Positions 18,935-28,262 of a stretch of DNA of 64,000 bases are shown one piece after another. This DNA is from Trichocoleus sp. FACHB-46 (GTDB lineage: Bacteria; Cyanobacteriota; Cyanobacteriia; FACHB-46). The DNA lies in contig NZ_JACJOD010000028.1 in assembly GCF_014695385.1 (NCBI RefSeq), positions 124,001 to 188,000 of the forward strand, in the 5' to 3' direction. The position numbers were made by a program, and so were the translations under genes. The notes under the pieces were generated by a model. It searched no databases. It saw nothing but the letters and a program-made list of their open reading frames with translations, and had not been told where the DNA came from. How positions within the stretch are numbered: position 1 is the first letter of the stretch; every line of letters begins with the position of its first letter.

Positions 18935-19230
18935 GCAATTTGTCCTATGAAGTTACAGAAGCAGATTTGACTGCTGTATTTGCTGAATACGGTTCAGTTA
19001 AGCGAGTTCAGCTTCCCACCGATCGCGAAACTGGTCGGATGCGTGGCTTCGGCTTCGTAGAAATGGGTGCAGACGCTGAAGAAGCAGCTGCCATTGAAGC
19101 ATTGGACGGAGCTGAGTGGATGGGCCGCGATTTGAAGGTTAACAAAGCCAAGCCTCGTGAAGACCGTGGTGGTGGTTCCTTCGGTGGTGGCGGTGGCCGC
19201 AGAAACGACAGTTTCTCTCGCGGTTACTAA
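18919..19230 (+). CDS. rbp: RRM RNA-binding protein, cyanobacterial Rbp type
   Basis: The 103-residue protein has one RNA-recognition motif with RNP2 IYVGNLSY at residues 3-10 and RNP1 RGFGFVEM at about 42-49. A short Gly/Arg tail follows (GGGSFGGGGGRRND), as in cold-inducible cyanobacterial Rbp proteins. These bind single-stranded RNA and often rise at low temperature. GGAGA lies 7 bases before the ATG. A strong terminator follows. Confidence 0.95.
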   Translation: MSIYVGNLSYEVTEADLTAVFAEYGSVKRVQLPTDRETGRMRGFGFVEMGADAEEAAAIEALDGAEWMGRDLKVNKAKPREDRGGGSFGGGGGRRNDSFSRGY

Positions 19231-19346
19231 TCCCTGAACTTTTGTCGCTTGATTCTCAAGCCATTAGTTTTCAAGGATTGAGAGAGCTAAACTGGCCAAA
19301 CTTAATGTCTGGTTAGGTTCTCTAGCTCATCAAATTTAATTTGTAT

Positions 19347-19383
19347 AGGCTCAGGTTATTGCTACCTGGGCCTTTGTTTTTGC
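19347..19383 (+). terminator. Rho-independent terminator of rbp
   Basis: AGGCTCAGGT (19347-19356) pairs with ACCTGGGCCT (19364-19373), ten pairs with one G-T, across TATTGCT, and is followed by TTTGTTTTTG. Confidence 0.88.
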
Positions 19384-19390
19384 TCTATTT

Positions 19391-20224
19391 TTACAACATT
19401 TCTAGGGAAACTCTCTTCGTTGGGGCTGGAAAGGCCGCATCCAAGGCTTGCAGATCCTCCGGCGTGAGTTTCAGATCCAGCGTGGCTCGATTTTCTTCTA
19501 CGTGAGCGATACTGCTGGATTTAGGAATGACAATCACATTTTCTTGGTGCAGCAACCAAGCGATCGCGATTTGAGCGGGAGTTACGTTTTTTTGTTGGGC
19601 AATGGTCTGTAGGGTACGATGCTGGAGCAGTCGGCCTTGTTCCACGGGTGAGTAGGCCATGATCGGGATACTTCGTTGGCGGCACCAAGGTAACAAGTCC
19701 CACTCAACGCCACGACGCATCAAGTTGTAAAGCACTTGATTGGTGGCGATCGCTTCTCCTCCGGGTGAAGCAATGGCTTGCTTCATATCGGCTACATCGA
19801 AATTACTGACTCCGTAATCTCGGATTTTGCCCGCCTGCTTCAGGGTTTGAAAGGCTTCCAAGGTTTCGGAGAGAGGGACAGAACCTCGCCAGTGCAATAA
19901 ATAAAGATCAAGATAATTAGTTTTGAGCCGTCGTAAACTGCGCTCACAGGCAGCGATCGCGTCTTGACGAGAGGCGTTGTGCGGATAAACCTTGCTGACT
20001 AAAAAAGCGGAGGAACGCCGATCAGCAATGGCTTCAGCAATCACAGTTTCAGCACCGCCTTCGCCGTACATTTCGGCTGTATCAATCAGAGTGATACCGA
20101 GATTAAGGCCATGCTGCAAGGCTGCGATCTCGTTGGGACGTTGAGTAGCAGATTCTCCCATCCTCCAAGTGCCCATCCCTAAGGCTGGAATTGATTGACC
20201 CGATGGTAAGCGGATGGTTCTCAT
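19391..20224 (-). CDS. Aldo/keto reductase
   Basis: The 277-residue NADPH-dependent oxidoreductase has the aldo/keto reductase tetrad: Asp in LIDTAEMYGEGGAE, Tyr in the same motif, Lys in FLVSKVYP and His in YLLHW. Further motifs are YGVSNF and the cofactor segment IPKSSS near the C-terminus. It resembles bacterial 2,5-diketogluconate or glyoxal reductase-like members, and the substrate is unknown. I prefer the ATG at 20224 (MRTIRLPSG) to the TTG at 20242. Its stop falls 8 bases past the rbp terminator, so the two genes converge. Confidence 0.92.
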   Translation of the reverse strand: MRTIRLPSGQSIPALGMGTWRMGESATQRPNEIAALQHGLNLGITLIDTAEMYGEGGAETVIAEAIADRRSSAFLVSKVYPHNASRQDAIAACERSLRRLKTNYLDLYLLHWRGSVPLSETLEAFQTLKQAGKIRDYGVSNFDVADMKQAIASPGGEAIATNQVLYNLMRRGVEWDLLPWCRQRSIPIMAYSPVEQGRLLQHRTLQTIAQQKNVTPAQIAIAWLLHQENVIVIPKSSSIAHVEENRATLDLKLTPEDLQALDAAFPAPTKRVSLEML

Positions 20225-20435
20225 GGCAACTCTGGGAAGCAACTTTTTCAGACACTGCGATCGCGCTGCAATTCAGGAATACGACAGCAATTCTGGGCAC
20301 AATAGCGCACTTAGCAACGATGAACATCTAACTGGAGGGCGATCGCCTCATACTCCGAAAACCTGTCCCATCTAGCTATCAGCTAGGCCAAGCCCTCCCC
20401 TCGATTGGTGCTGTTTAGACTGGAAGGAGACGTTT

Positions 20436-20717
20436 GTGAATTCTATGAGTCAGAATCCTGTGCCTAATTCTGAGAGTGTGGCAGACGCATTGATTGCTGA
20501 TTTGAGACAAGAGGGGCAACTCATCAATTTAATTCTTCAAGGATGTATTGAGCTGCGTTGGGCAATCGGTCCAGAAGAACAGGACATTGCTAGAGCCATG
20601 ATTTACAATGCGTTTGAAACCTACGCCTTGGAGCGAGGCATGTCTTTAGCAGCAGCCGAGCAGTTTTGTGAGCAGCATTTAGAAGACCTGATTCAGGATA
20701 TTTTAGCCGTTTTATGA
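20436..20717 (+). CDS. Hypothetical protein translationally coupled to the TspO-like gene
   Basis: The product of 93 residues is acidic and largely helical (VADALIADLRQEGQLINLILQ, then ARAMIYNAFETYALERG). No family is recognised. AAGGAG at 20424-20429 lies 6 bases before the GTG at 20436 but 15 before the ATG at 20445, so the GTG start is favoured. Its TGA overlaps the next ATG in an ATGA, which implies coupling. Confidence 0.65.
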   Translation: MNSMSQNPVPNSESVADALIADLRQEGQLINLILQGCIELRWAIGPEEQDIARAMIYNAFETYALERGMSLAAAEQFCEQHLEDLIQDILAVL

Positions 20718-21511
20718 AAGTGTCGCCGCCAGAATCTAGATCGGGATCGCGCGCAGGCATGAGCTTGGCGATCGCAACGCTTGTGGCCATCGTCGCAACG
20801 CTGCTAGTCAATGCCCTCTCGAATTTTTTCCCGATTGCGGGGTTAAACATTGGCGCGGTTGCCAACACCATTCTGGGGGGTGTGCAGATTACCCCGGCTA
20901 ACTACGCCTTTGCAATTTGGGGTCTAATTTATCTTGGACTCATTGCCTATGGGGTTTATCAGCTCGGCCCTGCTCAGCGCCAAGAGGCTACGCTGCGGCG
21001 GGCTAGCTCTCTGCTGATTGTGGCTTGCTTAGCTCAGATTGCTTGGGTTTATCTCTTCACGCTACAACTGTTTTGGCCTTCAGTGGCGGCAATGTTAGTG
21101 ATTCTGCTGCCATTGATTGGAGCTTATTTGCAGCTACATGATGGCGGACGAGTGTCGCGCGATCGCCAATGGTTGGCCCATATCCCGTTTAGCATTTACT
21201 TAGGCTGGATTTCTGTCGCTACCATCGTCAATGTAGCCTCAGCGCTGTATAGTTCTGGCTGGGATCGCTGGGGTTTAAGTGCCACTAGTTGGACAGTCGC
21301 GATGTTGGTCGTTGCGACAATCATTGGAGCGCTTGTGGCCATACGACGCGCTGATATTGCCTTTACCTCGGTGTTCATCTGGGCCTTTGTGGCGATCGCA
21401 GTGCGTCAATTAGCGAACTCAGCCATAACGGCGACTGCGATTGGTGGAGCGATCGTCATGGCTGTGCTCTTAATATTCATTAACCGTAAATATAACCAAC
21501 GCCACCTTTAG
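20714..21511 (+). CDS. TspO/MBR-like (tryptophan-rich sensory) membrane protein
   Basis: The 265-residue protein has about seven to eight hydrophobic segments and the motif ITPANYAFAIWGLIYLGL near residue 60. This motif is typical of proteins annotated as tryptophan-rich sensory or TspO/MBR-related in cyanobacteria. It is longer than classical TspO (about 160 residues), so the assignment is to a related family. Ligand and role are unknown; TspO proteins bind porphyrins and sterols. It overlaps the upstream small gene by four bases. Confidence 0.65.
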   Translation: MKVSPPESRSGSRAGMSLAIATLVAIVATLLVNALSNFFPIAGLNIGAVANTILGGVQITPANYAFAIWGLIYLGLIAYGVYQLGPAQRQEATLRRASSLLIVACLAQIAWVYLFTLQLFWPSVAAMLVILLPLIGAYLQLHDGGRVSRDRQWLAHIPFSIYLGWISVATIVNVASALYSSGWDRWGLSATSWTVAMLVVATIIGALVAIRRADIAFTSVFIWAFVAIAVRQLANSAITATAIGGAIVMAVLLIFINRKYNQRHL

Positions 21512-21650
21512 AGGTAATTTTTCACCCTGTACTTGAAGTTTCGGGCCTTCAGACGAGTGAGTCTATCGGAAGGTAGGGAGCGTATGGGCCGACATGCAGT
21601 AGAACAAACATAGGAGTGTTACATTTGCTGGGCGCAAGTACGAGTTTCAA

Positions 21651-22136
21651 ATGTATCAAATTGCGATCGTTGATGATAATGAGGCTTGGTGCTTCATTTT
21701 AGAGGCTAGGCTAGGTCAACATGGCTATGCTGTGTCCACCTTTACTGATCCAGATGCTTTTCTGCGAGAAGCAGAGCGATTTGATCTCGCCCTGATTGAC
21801 TTTTCCATGCCCCCACGACGCTACCAAATCAATACAGATGGCCCGGATGTGATTTGCCGATTGAGGCAGCGTGTAGCTAATCCACCTTTGGTAATTTTGA
21901 TTTCATCTTTTTTCACGGATGATATCCTCAGTCAAACTTCTGATCTGGGGCTGGAAGCCGATGCTTACCTCAGCAAAAGTGTTGAGTCAGCAGGACTGCT
22001 GCGACAGATAGACCGCTTGCTAGCTCCTAAACGATCGCTGGCTAGAGAAAAATCTCAAGGGAGAACTGATAGCCAACAGCGCTCAGAACGCTCTTCCGTG
22101 ATGGAGATGGGCGACTCCTTGCGGCGCTGCGGTTAG
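21651..22136 (+). CDS. Single-domain response regulator
   Basis: The receiver domain (residues 1-125) has the acidic pair D8/D9, the phosphorylation site D50 in LALIDFSMPP, S85 and K109. About 35 polar residues follow with no DNA-binding domain. It may act through protein contacts, as CheY/Spo0F types do. It lies just upstream of a sensor kinase gene on the same strand, 158 bases apart. The loop after D50 (PPRRYQINTDGPDV) is longer than usual. Confidence 0.9.
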   Translation: MYQIAIVDDNEAWCFILEARLGQHGYAVSTFTDPDAFLREAERFDLALIDFSMPPRRYQINTDGPDVICRLRQRVANPPLVILISSFFTDDILSQTSDLGLEADAYLSKSVESAGLLRQIDRLLAPKRSLAREKSQGRTDSQQRSERSSVMEMGDSLRRCG

Positions 22137-22294
22137 TTAAAGTAGTGTCATTGCTACTTATCGCTACCTGAAAGGCTGTTGAAGCTACAGAAGTCAGATT
22201 AGGATGAGTTTAGAGCGATCGCAATTCTGCTAATTTCTTTAGAAAGGCATAAAAGCAGCAAAGCGCCTCCGAACTCTCTAAGGAAACTTGGGTA

Positions 22295-25069
22295 ATGGCC
22301 AGAGCAAAGCAGTTGCTGCAATCAGAGTATAGTGTTGCAGTGTTGGCAACCCTATTCGCTCTATTATTGCGATTCTTGCTAACGCCACTGCTACGCGAAA
22401 ACGCTCCACTTTTGGTTTTCGTCTTGCCCGTCATGTTTAGTGCTTGGTACGGCGGGTTCCGAGCAGGGCTACTTGCAACCGGATTATGCACGTTATTCGG
22501 AACTTATTTCTTTATCCCCCCGTATTTCAGCTTACAGGTTACGGATGCAGTTAACCTAACCCGAATTTCAATCTTTGTCTTTGAGGGTCTATTCATTAGT
22601 TGGCTCAGTCAATCTTTACGAAGTGCTAGACAAAGGGCTGAAAAGGCTTTTGCGATCCTGAAAGAGAGTGAGGAGCAATACCGTCTTCTGGTAGAGGGAG
22701 TCCGGGACTACGCCATCTTTGGGCTGGATGCTAACGGATACATTACCAGTTGGAACAGTGGCGCAGAAGTACTGAAGGGATATAAGGCCGCAGAAGTCTT
22801 GGGTCATCATTTTTCGATCTTTTATCCAGAAGCAGCGATCGCTCAAAATAAGCCTGCTTATGGGTTGCAAGTTGCAATTGCAGAAGGACACTATACAGAC
22901 GAAGGTTGGCGGAGACGCAAGGATGGTTCGTTGTTTTGGGCAAGCGTAGTGATTACTGCCCTCTACGATGAGAACCAGAAGCTATATGGTTTTTCTAAAG
23001 TCACTCGCGACATTACAGAACGTAGGCGTAGTGAGCAAGCCTTGCAAGAGAGCTATAACTTGCTGGAGCGGGTGATTGAAGAAACGGCAGATGCGGTGTT
23101 TGTCAAGGATCTTCAGGGAAAATATCAACTAGTTAACTCGGCAACAGCACGTGTTTTTGGTAAGCCAAAGACAGAAATTTTAGGAAAATCCGATCTAGAG
23201 TTAATTCCTTTGAAGCAGGCGATCGCGCTGCAAAAGATCGATCGCTCTGTGATAGAAACAGGCATCTCGCAAGCCTCGGAAGAACCCCTTTTAGTAGCAG
23301 GCGAGGTCCGCATATTTCTCACAAGCAAAGATCCTTGCCGTGATGCTGAAGGAAACATCGTGGGTGTGATTGGGGTAGCGCGGGATCTAACGGAACGCAT
23401 CCAAGCGGAGATGGCTCAGCGGCAACTACTCAAAGACCTGTCAGATGTGAAATTTGCTCTGGATCAAGCTGCAATTTTAGCCACCACAGATAGTCATGGC
23501 GTGATCACAGAGGTCAATGACCAGTTTTGTCAAATCTCGCAATTTAGCCGAGCTGAATTGATTGGCCAAACACATCGCCTGATCAACTCTGGCTACCACT
23601 CTCAAGAATTCTTTCGGCAGCTCTGGTCCACGATTACTCAGGGAGAAGTTTGGCAGGGAGAGATTAAGAACCGAGCCAAGGATGGCACCAGCTATTGGGT
23701 TGACACCACAATCGTGCCGTTTTTGGATGAATCAGGTAAGCCGCTGCAATATCTCGCGGTTCGGTTTGATATCACAACTCGCAAGCAAGCAGAAGCCAAA
23801 CTGCAACGTTCAATTCAACGCCTAGAAGCCGTACATCAGATTGACCAAGCAATTCTAAGCCTAGAGGCTCCATCTGCGATCGCCCATTCCGCTCTATCTC
23901 ACCTGAGCAACGTGCTGCCTTGCAACCAGTCGGCTGTGGTTCTGTTTGACATCGAAGCCGCTGAACTTCAGATCCTAGCTGGAGCAATTGCCAATGATGT
24001 GGCAGGAACTGTCCTCCCGATTAGAGATCGCTTTCCAATTGCCATGCTATGGGATCGAGAACCGATTTGGTATGTCCAAGACCTAGCAGATTTGCCGCAA
24101 CGCTCCGTGGGCTTAGAGCAAATCCTGACCGCTGGATATCATAGCTTTCTGGCGATCGCCCTCACCGTTGAGAACTCTGTTTTAGGAGATTTGATTTTAT
24201 TGGCTCAGGCAAGGGATGCCTTTAGTGCTGAAGATCAACAAATTGCTCAAGAAGTGGCAAGTCAGCTGGCGATCGCGATTCAGCAAACTCGATTGCGAGA
24301 CCAACTTCAAGGTTATACCAATCAACTAGAACAACGAGTGGCAGAACGCACTACAGCTCTCGAAGAAGCAATTGATGGCTTAGAGACTTTTAGCTATTCG
24401 GTGTCCCACGATTTACGCGCTCCCCTACGGTCTATGCAGGGTTTATCTCAAGCCCTTTTGGAAGACTACGGCGATCGCCTGGATGCCATAGGGCAACGGT
24501 ACGCTCAGGAAATTTCGGCTTCTGCCCAACAAGCGGACCAGCTAGTCAACGATTTGCTAGATTATGGGCGCTTGTCGCGAGCGGAGATTATTGTTCAACC
24601 GCTCAACCTAACTGAATTGGTAACGACAGTAGTTGAGAAAACAGAAGCTGAGTGGCAAGCCCGACCCGCAATGGTGACAGTGGATCACCCACTGCCAGAG
24701 GTGATGGGCCATCGGCTCACCCTGATTCAAGCTTTGCTGAATCTTCTAAACAATGCGGTGAAGTTTGTCCCCCCAGACAGACAGCCTCAGATTCACATCT
24801 GGGCAGAATTGCGGTCTGGATGGGTGCGGCTGTGGATCGAAGATAACGGCATTGGCATTGCCCCTCAATATCATGAGCGGATTTTTCAAGCCTTTGAGCG
24901 ATTGCACACCAGGCAGGCTTATCCGGGGACAGGTGTAGGGCTGGCGATCGTCCGCAAAGGAGCTGAGCGTATGAGAGGGCGAGTAGGAGTCGAGTCAGCC
25001 TTGGGGCAAGGAAGCCGCTTTTGGTTAGAGTTACAAGCAGGCGAGGAGAGCAGCACCGCTGAGCCTTGA
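22295..25069 (+). CDS. Membrane sensor histidine kinase (DUF4118-PAS3-GAF-HisKA-HATPase)
   Basis: The 924-residue kinase starts with a KdpD-like four-helix DUF4118 segment (about residues 15-105, AWYGGFRAGLLAT). Three PAS domains follow (about 125-245, 255-370 and 385-500), each ending in a DxTxR-type motif (TRDITERRR, ARDLTERIQ, RFDITTRKQ). Next are a GAF domain (about 515-660) and a HisKA domain with the phosphorylated His in SYSVSHDLRAPLRS. The HATPase domain carries NLLNNAVKF, DNGIGI and the GTGVGLAIV lid. The sensory range suggests redox, light or small-ligand input; no Cys typical of a bilin site in GAF was obvious. Confidence 0.95.
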   Translation: MARAKQLLQSEYSVAVLATLFALLLRFLLTPLLRENAPLLVFVLPVMFSAWYGGFRAGLLATGLCTLFGTYFFIPPYFSLQVTDAVNLTRISIFVFEGLFISWLSQSLRSARQRAEKAFAILKESEEQYRLLVEGVRDYAIFGLDANGYITSWNSGAEVLKGYKAAEVLGHHFSIFYPEAAIAQNKPAYGLQVAIAEGHYTDEGWRRRKDGSLFWASVVITALYDENQKLYGFSKVTRDITERRRSEQALQESYNLLERVIEETADAVFVKDLQGKYQLVNSATARVFGKPKTEILGKSDLELIPLKQAIALQKIDRSVIETGISQASEEPLLVAGEVRIFLTSKDPCRDAEGNIVGVIGVARDLTERIQAEMAQRQLLKDLSDVKFALDQAAILATTDSHGVITEVNDQFCQISQFSRAELIGQTHRLINSGYHSQEFFRQLWSTITQGEVWQGEIKNRAKDGTSYWVDTTIVPFLDESGKPLQYLAVRFDITTRKQAEAKLQRSIQRLEAVHQIDQAILSLEAPSAIAHSALSHLSNVLPCNQSAVVLFDIEAAELQILAGAIANDVAGTVLPIRDRFPIAMLWDREPIWYVQDLADLPQRSVGLEQILTAGYHSFLAIALTVENSVLGDLILLAQARDAFSAEDQQIAQEVASQLAIAIQQTRLRDQLQGYTNQLEQRVAERTTALEEAIDGLETFSYSVSHDLRAPLRSMQGLSQALLEDYGDRLDAIGQRYAQEISASAQQADQLVNDLLDYGRLSRAEIIVQPLNLTELVTTVVEKTEAEWQARPAMVTVDHPLPEVMGHRLTLIQALLNLLNNAVKFVPPDRQPQIHIWAELRSGWVRLWIEDNGIGIAPQYHERIFQAFERLHTRQAYPGTGVGLAIVRKGAERMRGRVGVESALGQGSRFWLELQAGEESSTAEP

Positions 25070-25125
25070 TTTATTATTTCTACGAATAAATATCTTTTGA
25101 AGAATGGAGCCCATGAGGACAGTCA

Positions 25126-25488
25126 ATGGATATTTTGGTTATCGATGACAACTAGGGCGATCGCTTGTTGGCAGAACGCGAGCTATACCCTATTAAATTT
25201 GTATCTCCTGGCATACAGCCACAGGTAAGGATATGGACCGAACATCGGGATCACTAGGTGTGCCTGTGGGTGGAAGATAACGGCATCGGGATCGCTTCCG
25301 AAAACCAGAATCGTATTTTTGGTGGATTTGAGCGCCTACATGCCGAAGAAACTTATCTTGTTACTGGCATTGGATTAGCCATTCTGCGGCGTGCGTTGGA
25401 GCGGATGTGTGGGCAGACTAATGTGGAGGCTGATCTGGGTACAGGCAGGCGCTTTTAGCTCGAATTACCAGTCCCCGCTGAGTTCTAA
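25126..25488 (+). pseudogene. Decayed receiver / histidine kinase fusion fragment
   Basis: One continuous frame begins like a response regulator (MDILVIDDN, then stop, GDRLLAEREL). It jumps straight into the HATPase half of a kinase (IKFVSPGIQPQVRIWTE, then DNGIGI, FERLHAEETY and TGIGLAIL) and ends LELPVPAEF-stop. Three TAG codons interrupt it: codon 10 where Gln is expected, 25255-25257, and 25456-25458 where Trp is expected. The receiver core, HisKA and much of the ATPase are missing. The start resembles the receiver of the next gene, and the end resembles the kinase upstream. Confidence 0.85.
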
Positions 25489-25650
25489 TATGATTCAGTG
25501 TCAATTAATACAAGAAAATATATTGAGTGATTTCTTTAACAAGCAGTACAGTCTTAAGGTTGATTCCCAGCTTGCCTGCTAACGCTGTAACCTGATCTTT
25601 AGCTTTTCGCCTATTCCCTCGTCCACCCTGCGCCACCCGCTGAAATTGTA

Positions 25651-27219
25651 ATGCTCCGTGTCTTGCTGATTGACGATAATCAGGGCGATCGCCTACTCGC
25701 CATTCGTGAATTGAAGAAAACGTTTTTCGATTTGCAAGTTCAAGAAGTTGGTGAGGCGAGTGAGTTTACCCAAGCTCTGGAGGCAGGAGAGTTTGATTTG
25801 GTCGTGACTGACTACCAACTGCGTTGGAGCAACGGCTTAGAAATCCTACAAAGTATAAAACTTTGCTACCCCCACTGCCCTGTAGTGATGTTTACAAACA
25901 GTGGCTCTGAGGAAGTGGCTGTCAGGGGTATGAAGCAGGGCTTGAGCGACTATGTGCTAAAGGGCAAGCCATTATATCGCTTGGCTATTGCCGTACAAGA
26001 AAGCTTAGACAAAGAACGGCTCCGCCGGGAGTACGAAGAAACGCTAGAACAACTGAGGCTTTCAGAAGAACGGTTCCGCCAGCAAGCTAAAGAGCTAGAG
26101 GAAGCCAATCAACTTAAGGATGAGTTTCTCGCAGTGCTGTCTCACGAGTTGCGATCGCCCTTGAACCCGATTCTAGGCTGGGTCCAAATCCTTCGCAGCG
26201 GTAAGTTAGATGCAGACAAAGTGAACTACGCTCTAGAAACGATTGAGCGTAATGCCAGACTGCAAACTCAATTAATCGAAGACTTATTAGATATTTCCCG
26301 CATTTTGCGCGGCAAACTCCACTTAAACAGTACGGCGGTTGACCTAGTGCCCACCATTGAGGCCGCTTTAGAGAATATCCGTTTAGCGGCTGAAGCTAAG
26401 CATATTCAACTTACGACTCGCTTAGAACCACGAGGTAAATTTATCGCTGGAGATGTGGCTCGCCTGCAACAGATTCTCTGGAATTTGCTTTCTAATGCGA
26501 TTAAATTTACGCCGACTGGAGGCAAAGTTGAAGTTTGCTTAGAATATGTTGATCTAGAAGCCAAAATCACAGTCAACGATACAGGCAAAGGAATTAACCC
26601 AGAGTTTCTACCACATGTGTTTGACTACTTTCGCCAAGCTGACAGCTCTACCACTCGCAACTTTGGCGGCTTAGGTCTGGGATTAGCGATCGTTCAACAC
26701 TTAACAGAGATTCATGGTGGCAGGGTGCAAGCTGCGAGTTTAGGGGAGGGTCAAGGTGCCACTTTTACGGTGCTGCTACCTTTGCTGACCACAGATACAG
26801 AAGGAGTTGGCACGGCAGTTCTGGTTGATCAATCTTCCAATTTGCAAGGAGTCAAAGTGCTTGTAGTAGACGATGAACCGGATAACTTAGAGCTGGTTCA
26901 TTTTGTCCTCGAAGATGTAGGCGCAACAGTCATTGCAGTATCTTCAGCGCGAGCTGTATTGGAGCTATTACTAGAATTTCAACCCGATGTTCTAGTCAGC
27001 GATATTGGGCTGCCTGAAATGGATGGGTATGCTCTATTGCGAGAAGTTCAGGCTTTAACCTCACAACTGGGAAGAAGTCTGCCTGCGATTGCGCTGACTG
27101 CTTATGCGGGTGAAGTCAACCAACAACAAGCGATCGCTGCTGGATTCGAGATTCATCTAGCGAAACCCATCGACCCCCTTGAGTTAATCACCGCGATCGC
27201 AAACTTATCCAAGAGATAA
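25651..27219 (+). CDS. Hybrid histidine kinase: receiver-HisKA-HATPase-receiver
   Basis: The 522-residue soluble protein has an N-terminal receiver (D54 in VVTDYQL, K104), a short coiled coil, HisKA with H165 in VLSHELRSPL, and HATPase motifs NLLSNAIKF, NDTGKGI and GLGLGLAIV. A second receiver has DDEPDN and D451 in DIGLPEMDG. This double-receiver arrangement indicates a phosphorelay node with input by phosphotransfer rather than direct ligand sensing. The output partner is not visible. A leftward gene converges 12 bases after its stop. Confidence 0.94.
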   Translation: MLRVLLIDDNQGDRLLAIRELKKTFFDLQVQEVGEASEFTQALEAGEFDLVVTDYQLRWSNGLEILQSIKLCYPHCPVVMFTNSGSEEVAVRGMKQGLSDYVLKGKPLYRLAIAVQESLDKERLRREYEETLEQLRLSEERFRQQAKELEEANQLKDEFLAVLSHELRSPLNPILGWVQILRSGKLDADKVNYALETIERNARLQTQLIEDLLDISRILRGKLHLNSTAVDLVPTIEAALENIRLAAEAKHIQLTTRLEPRGKFIAGDVARLQQILWNLLSNAIKFTPTGGKVEVCLEYVDLEAKITVNDTGKGINPEFLPHVFDYFRQADSSTTRNFGGLGLGLAIVQHLTEIHGGRVQAASLGEGQGATFTVLLPLLTTDTEGVGTAVLVDQSSNLQGVKVLVVDDEPDNLELVHFVLEDVGATVIAVSSARAVLELLLEFQPDVLVSDIGLPEMDGYALLREVQALTSQLGRSLPAIALTAYAGEVNQQQAIAAGFEIHLAKPIDPLELITAIANLSKR

Positions 27220-27231
27220 AGATAGGCTGAT

Positions 27232-28149
27232 TTATATCTTTTTGCTGCTAAGTTCTTGTCTTGTCTGTGGCTCAGGTTTTGATAAGAGCTGCATGGCTTG
27301 CAGTCCAGCAATTGGTTCTACAAACGAGCAGGAGCCGAAGGAACGGAAGATCTGTTTACGGGCGATCGCTAGTTCTGGCAGGCTGAGCTGATGTTGGTTC
27401 CAGCTAATAGCGCTGTCTGTTAGTAGAAACTGATCAGCCGACTGTTCTTGCAGCAAGCTTAAACCAGCTTCCGAAGTAATCTTTTGCCAGTAGACCAAAG
27501 CTGAAGCCAGCGCCACATTTAAGAAACCAGGCATCGTTGTGACCTCACTCTCTGGTTCGTAGGTCAACGGGTACTCGCCAGGTATGGGGTGATGAAGACC
27601 TGCAGTGGCCTTGAAGGAGACTTGAGCCTGAGCACAGGCAAAGATAAATTCGTAGAGTTGTACTGCACTTGGAAAGGCAGCCGCAGTTATGCCACCAGTC
27701 CGAATTTTGGCAGAGGCTCCTTGGTGGTGTAACACGTCTAAGTAAGGAGTTAAATCCTGATCCAGAGGAATTTCAAAAAAGGTTTCTACTTGTGGCAGTA
27801 GATCGAGAGCGGTGATTTCAGTTGCTGTTAAGGGAGGAAATTCTAGAGCTTGGAGGGCGATCGCAGGGTTATGAGCCGCTAAAGATTGAACTCGACTGAG
27901 AACAGGCTCAAAATCCTGAGAAATAACGATACTAAGCGGCCACTGGGCGAGCGGGAAGGTAGGTAAGAGAGCAATGAATTCTTCTAGGTGTGAGGCGGGC
28001 AGGACGAATCGCCCCAGCATCCAAGCGTCAGGAGAAGCGTGATATTGAGCATAATTCGCCATTGCTGCTTTTAGGCTCAACTGAGCGGGTGGAAAGAAAC
28101 CTGCATAATCTACGATCGCTGAAAGAAAGGTACTAACTGATGACAGCAT
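27232..28149 (-). CDS. Conserved-looking hypothetical protein, hppD-adjacent
   Basis: The 305-residue protein has no signal peptide or membrane segment. The N-terminal motif DYAGFFPPAQLSL, followed by alternating strand/helix segments (WPLSIVISQD, ALQALEFPPL, SAKIRTGGI, VSFKATAGLHHPI), suggests a TIM-barrel-like alpha/beta fold. The segment KIRTGG with downstream FKATAGLHH is reminiscent of barrel-strand phosphate or metal sites. I do not recognise a named family. It is divergent from the hppD operon across a 348-base spacer and may share regulation. Confidence 0.7.
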   Translation of the reverse strand: MLSSVSTFLSAIVDYAGFFPPAQLSLKAAMANYAQYHASPDAWMLGRFVLPASHLEEFIALLPTFPLAQWPLSIVISQDFEPVLSRVQSLAAHNPAIALQALEFPPLTATEITALDLLPQVETFFEIPLDQDLTPYLDVLHHQGASAKIRTGGITAAAFPSAVQLYEFIFACAQAQVSFKATAGLHHPIPGEYPLTYEPESEVTTMPGFLNVALASALVYWQKITSEAGLSLLQEQSADQFLLTDSAISWNQHQLSLPELAIARKQIFRSFGSCSFVEPIAGLQAMQLLSKPEPQTRQELSSKKI

Positions 28150-28232
28150 CTAGCGTTACCTCAAATACGGATTATCTTCGAGGTGGTTTAGATGTCCGTA
28201 CTCAACCTAATTGCCTTGTCAAAAATTAACCC

Positions 28233-28262
28233 TTGAGACGGACCAAAAATAAAATCTATAAT
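28233..28262 (+). promoter_or_regulatory. Sigma-70-type promoter of the hppD-hmgA operon
   Basis: TTGAGA (28233-28238) and a consensus TATAAT (28257-28262) are spaced by 18 bases. A start near 28269 would give a leader of about 230 bases before the hppD ATG. The rest of the spacer (28150-28497) holds no ORF that I support. Confidence 0.72.

Noticed and set aside
25258-25458. Independent 66-residue gene
   Set aside because: It is the 3' part of the decayed receiver/kinase fossil in the same frame as the upstream fragment, with no start of its own.
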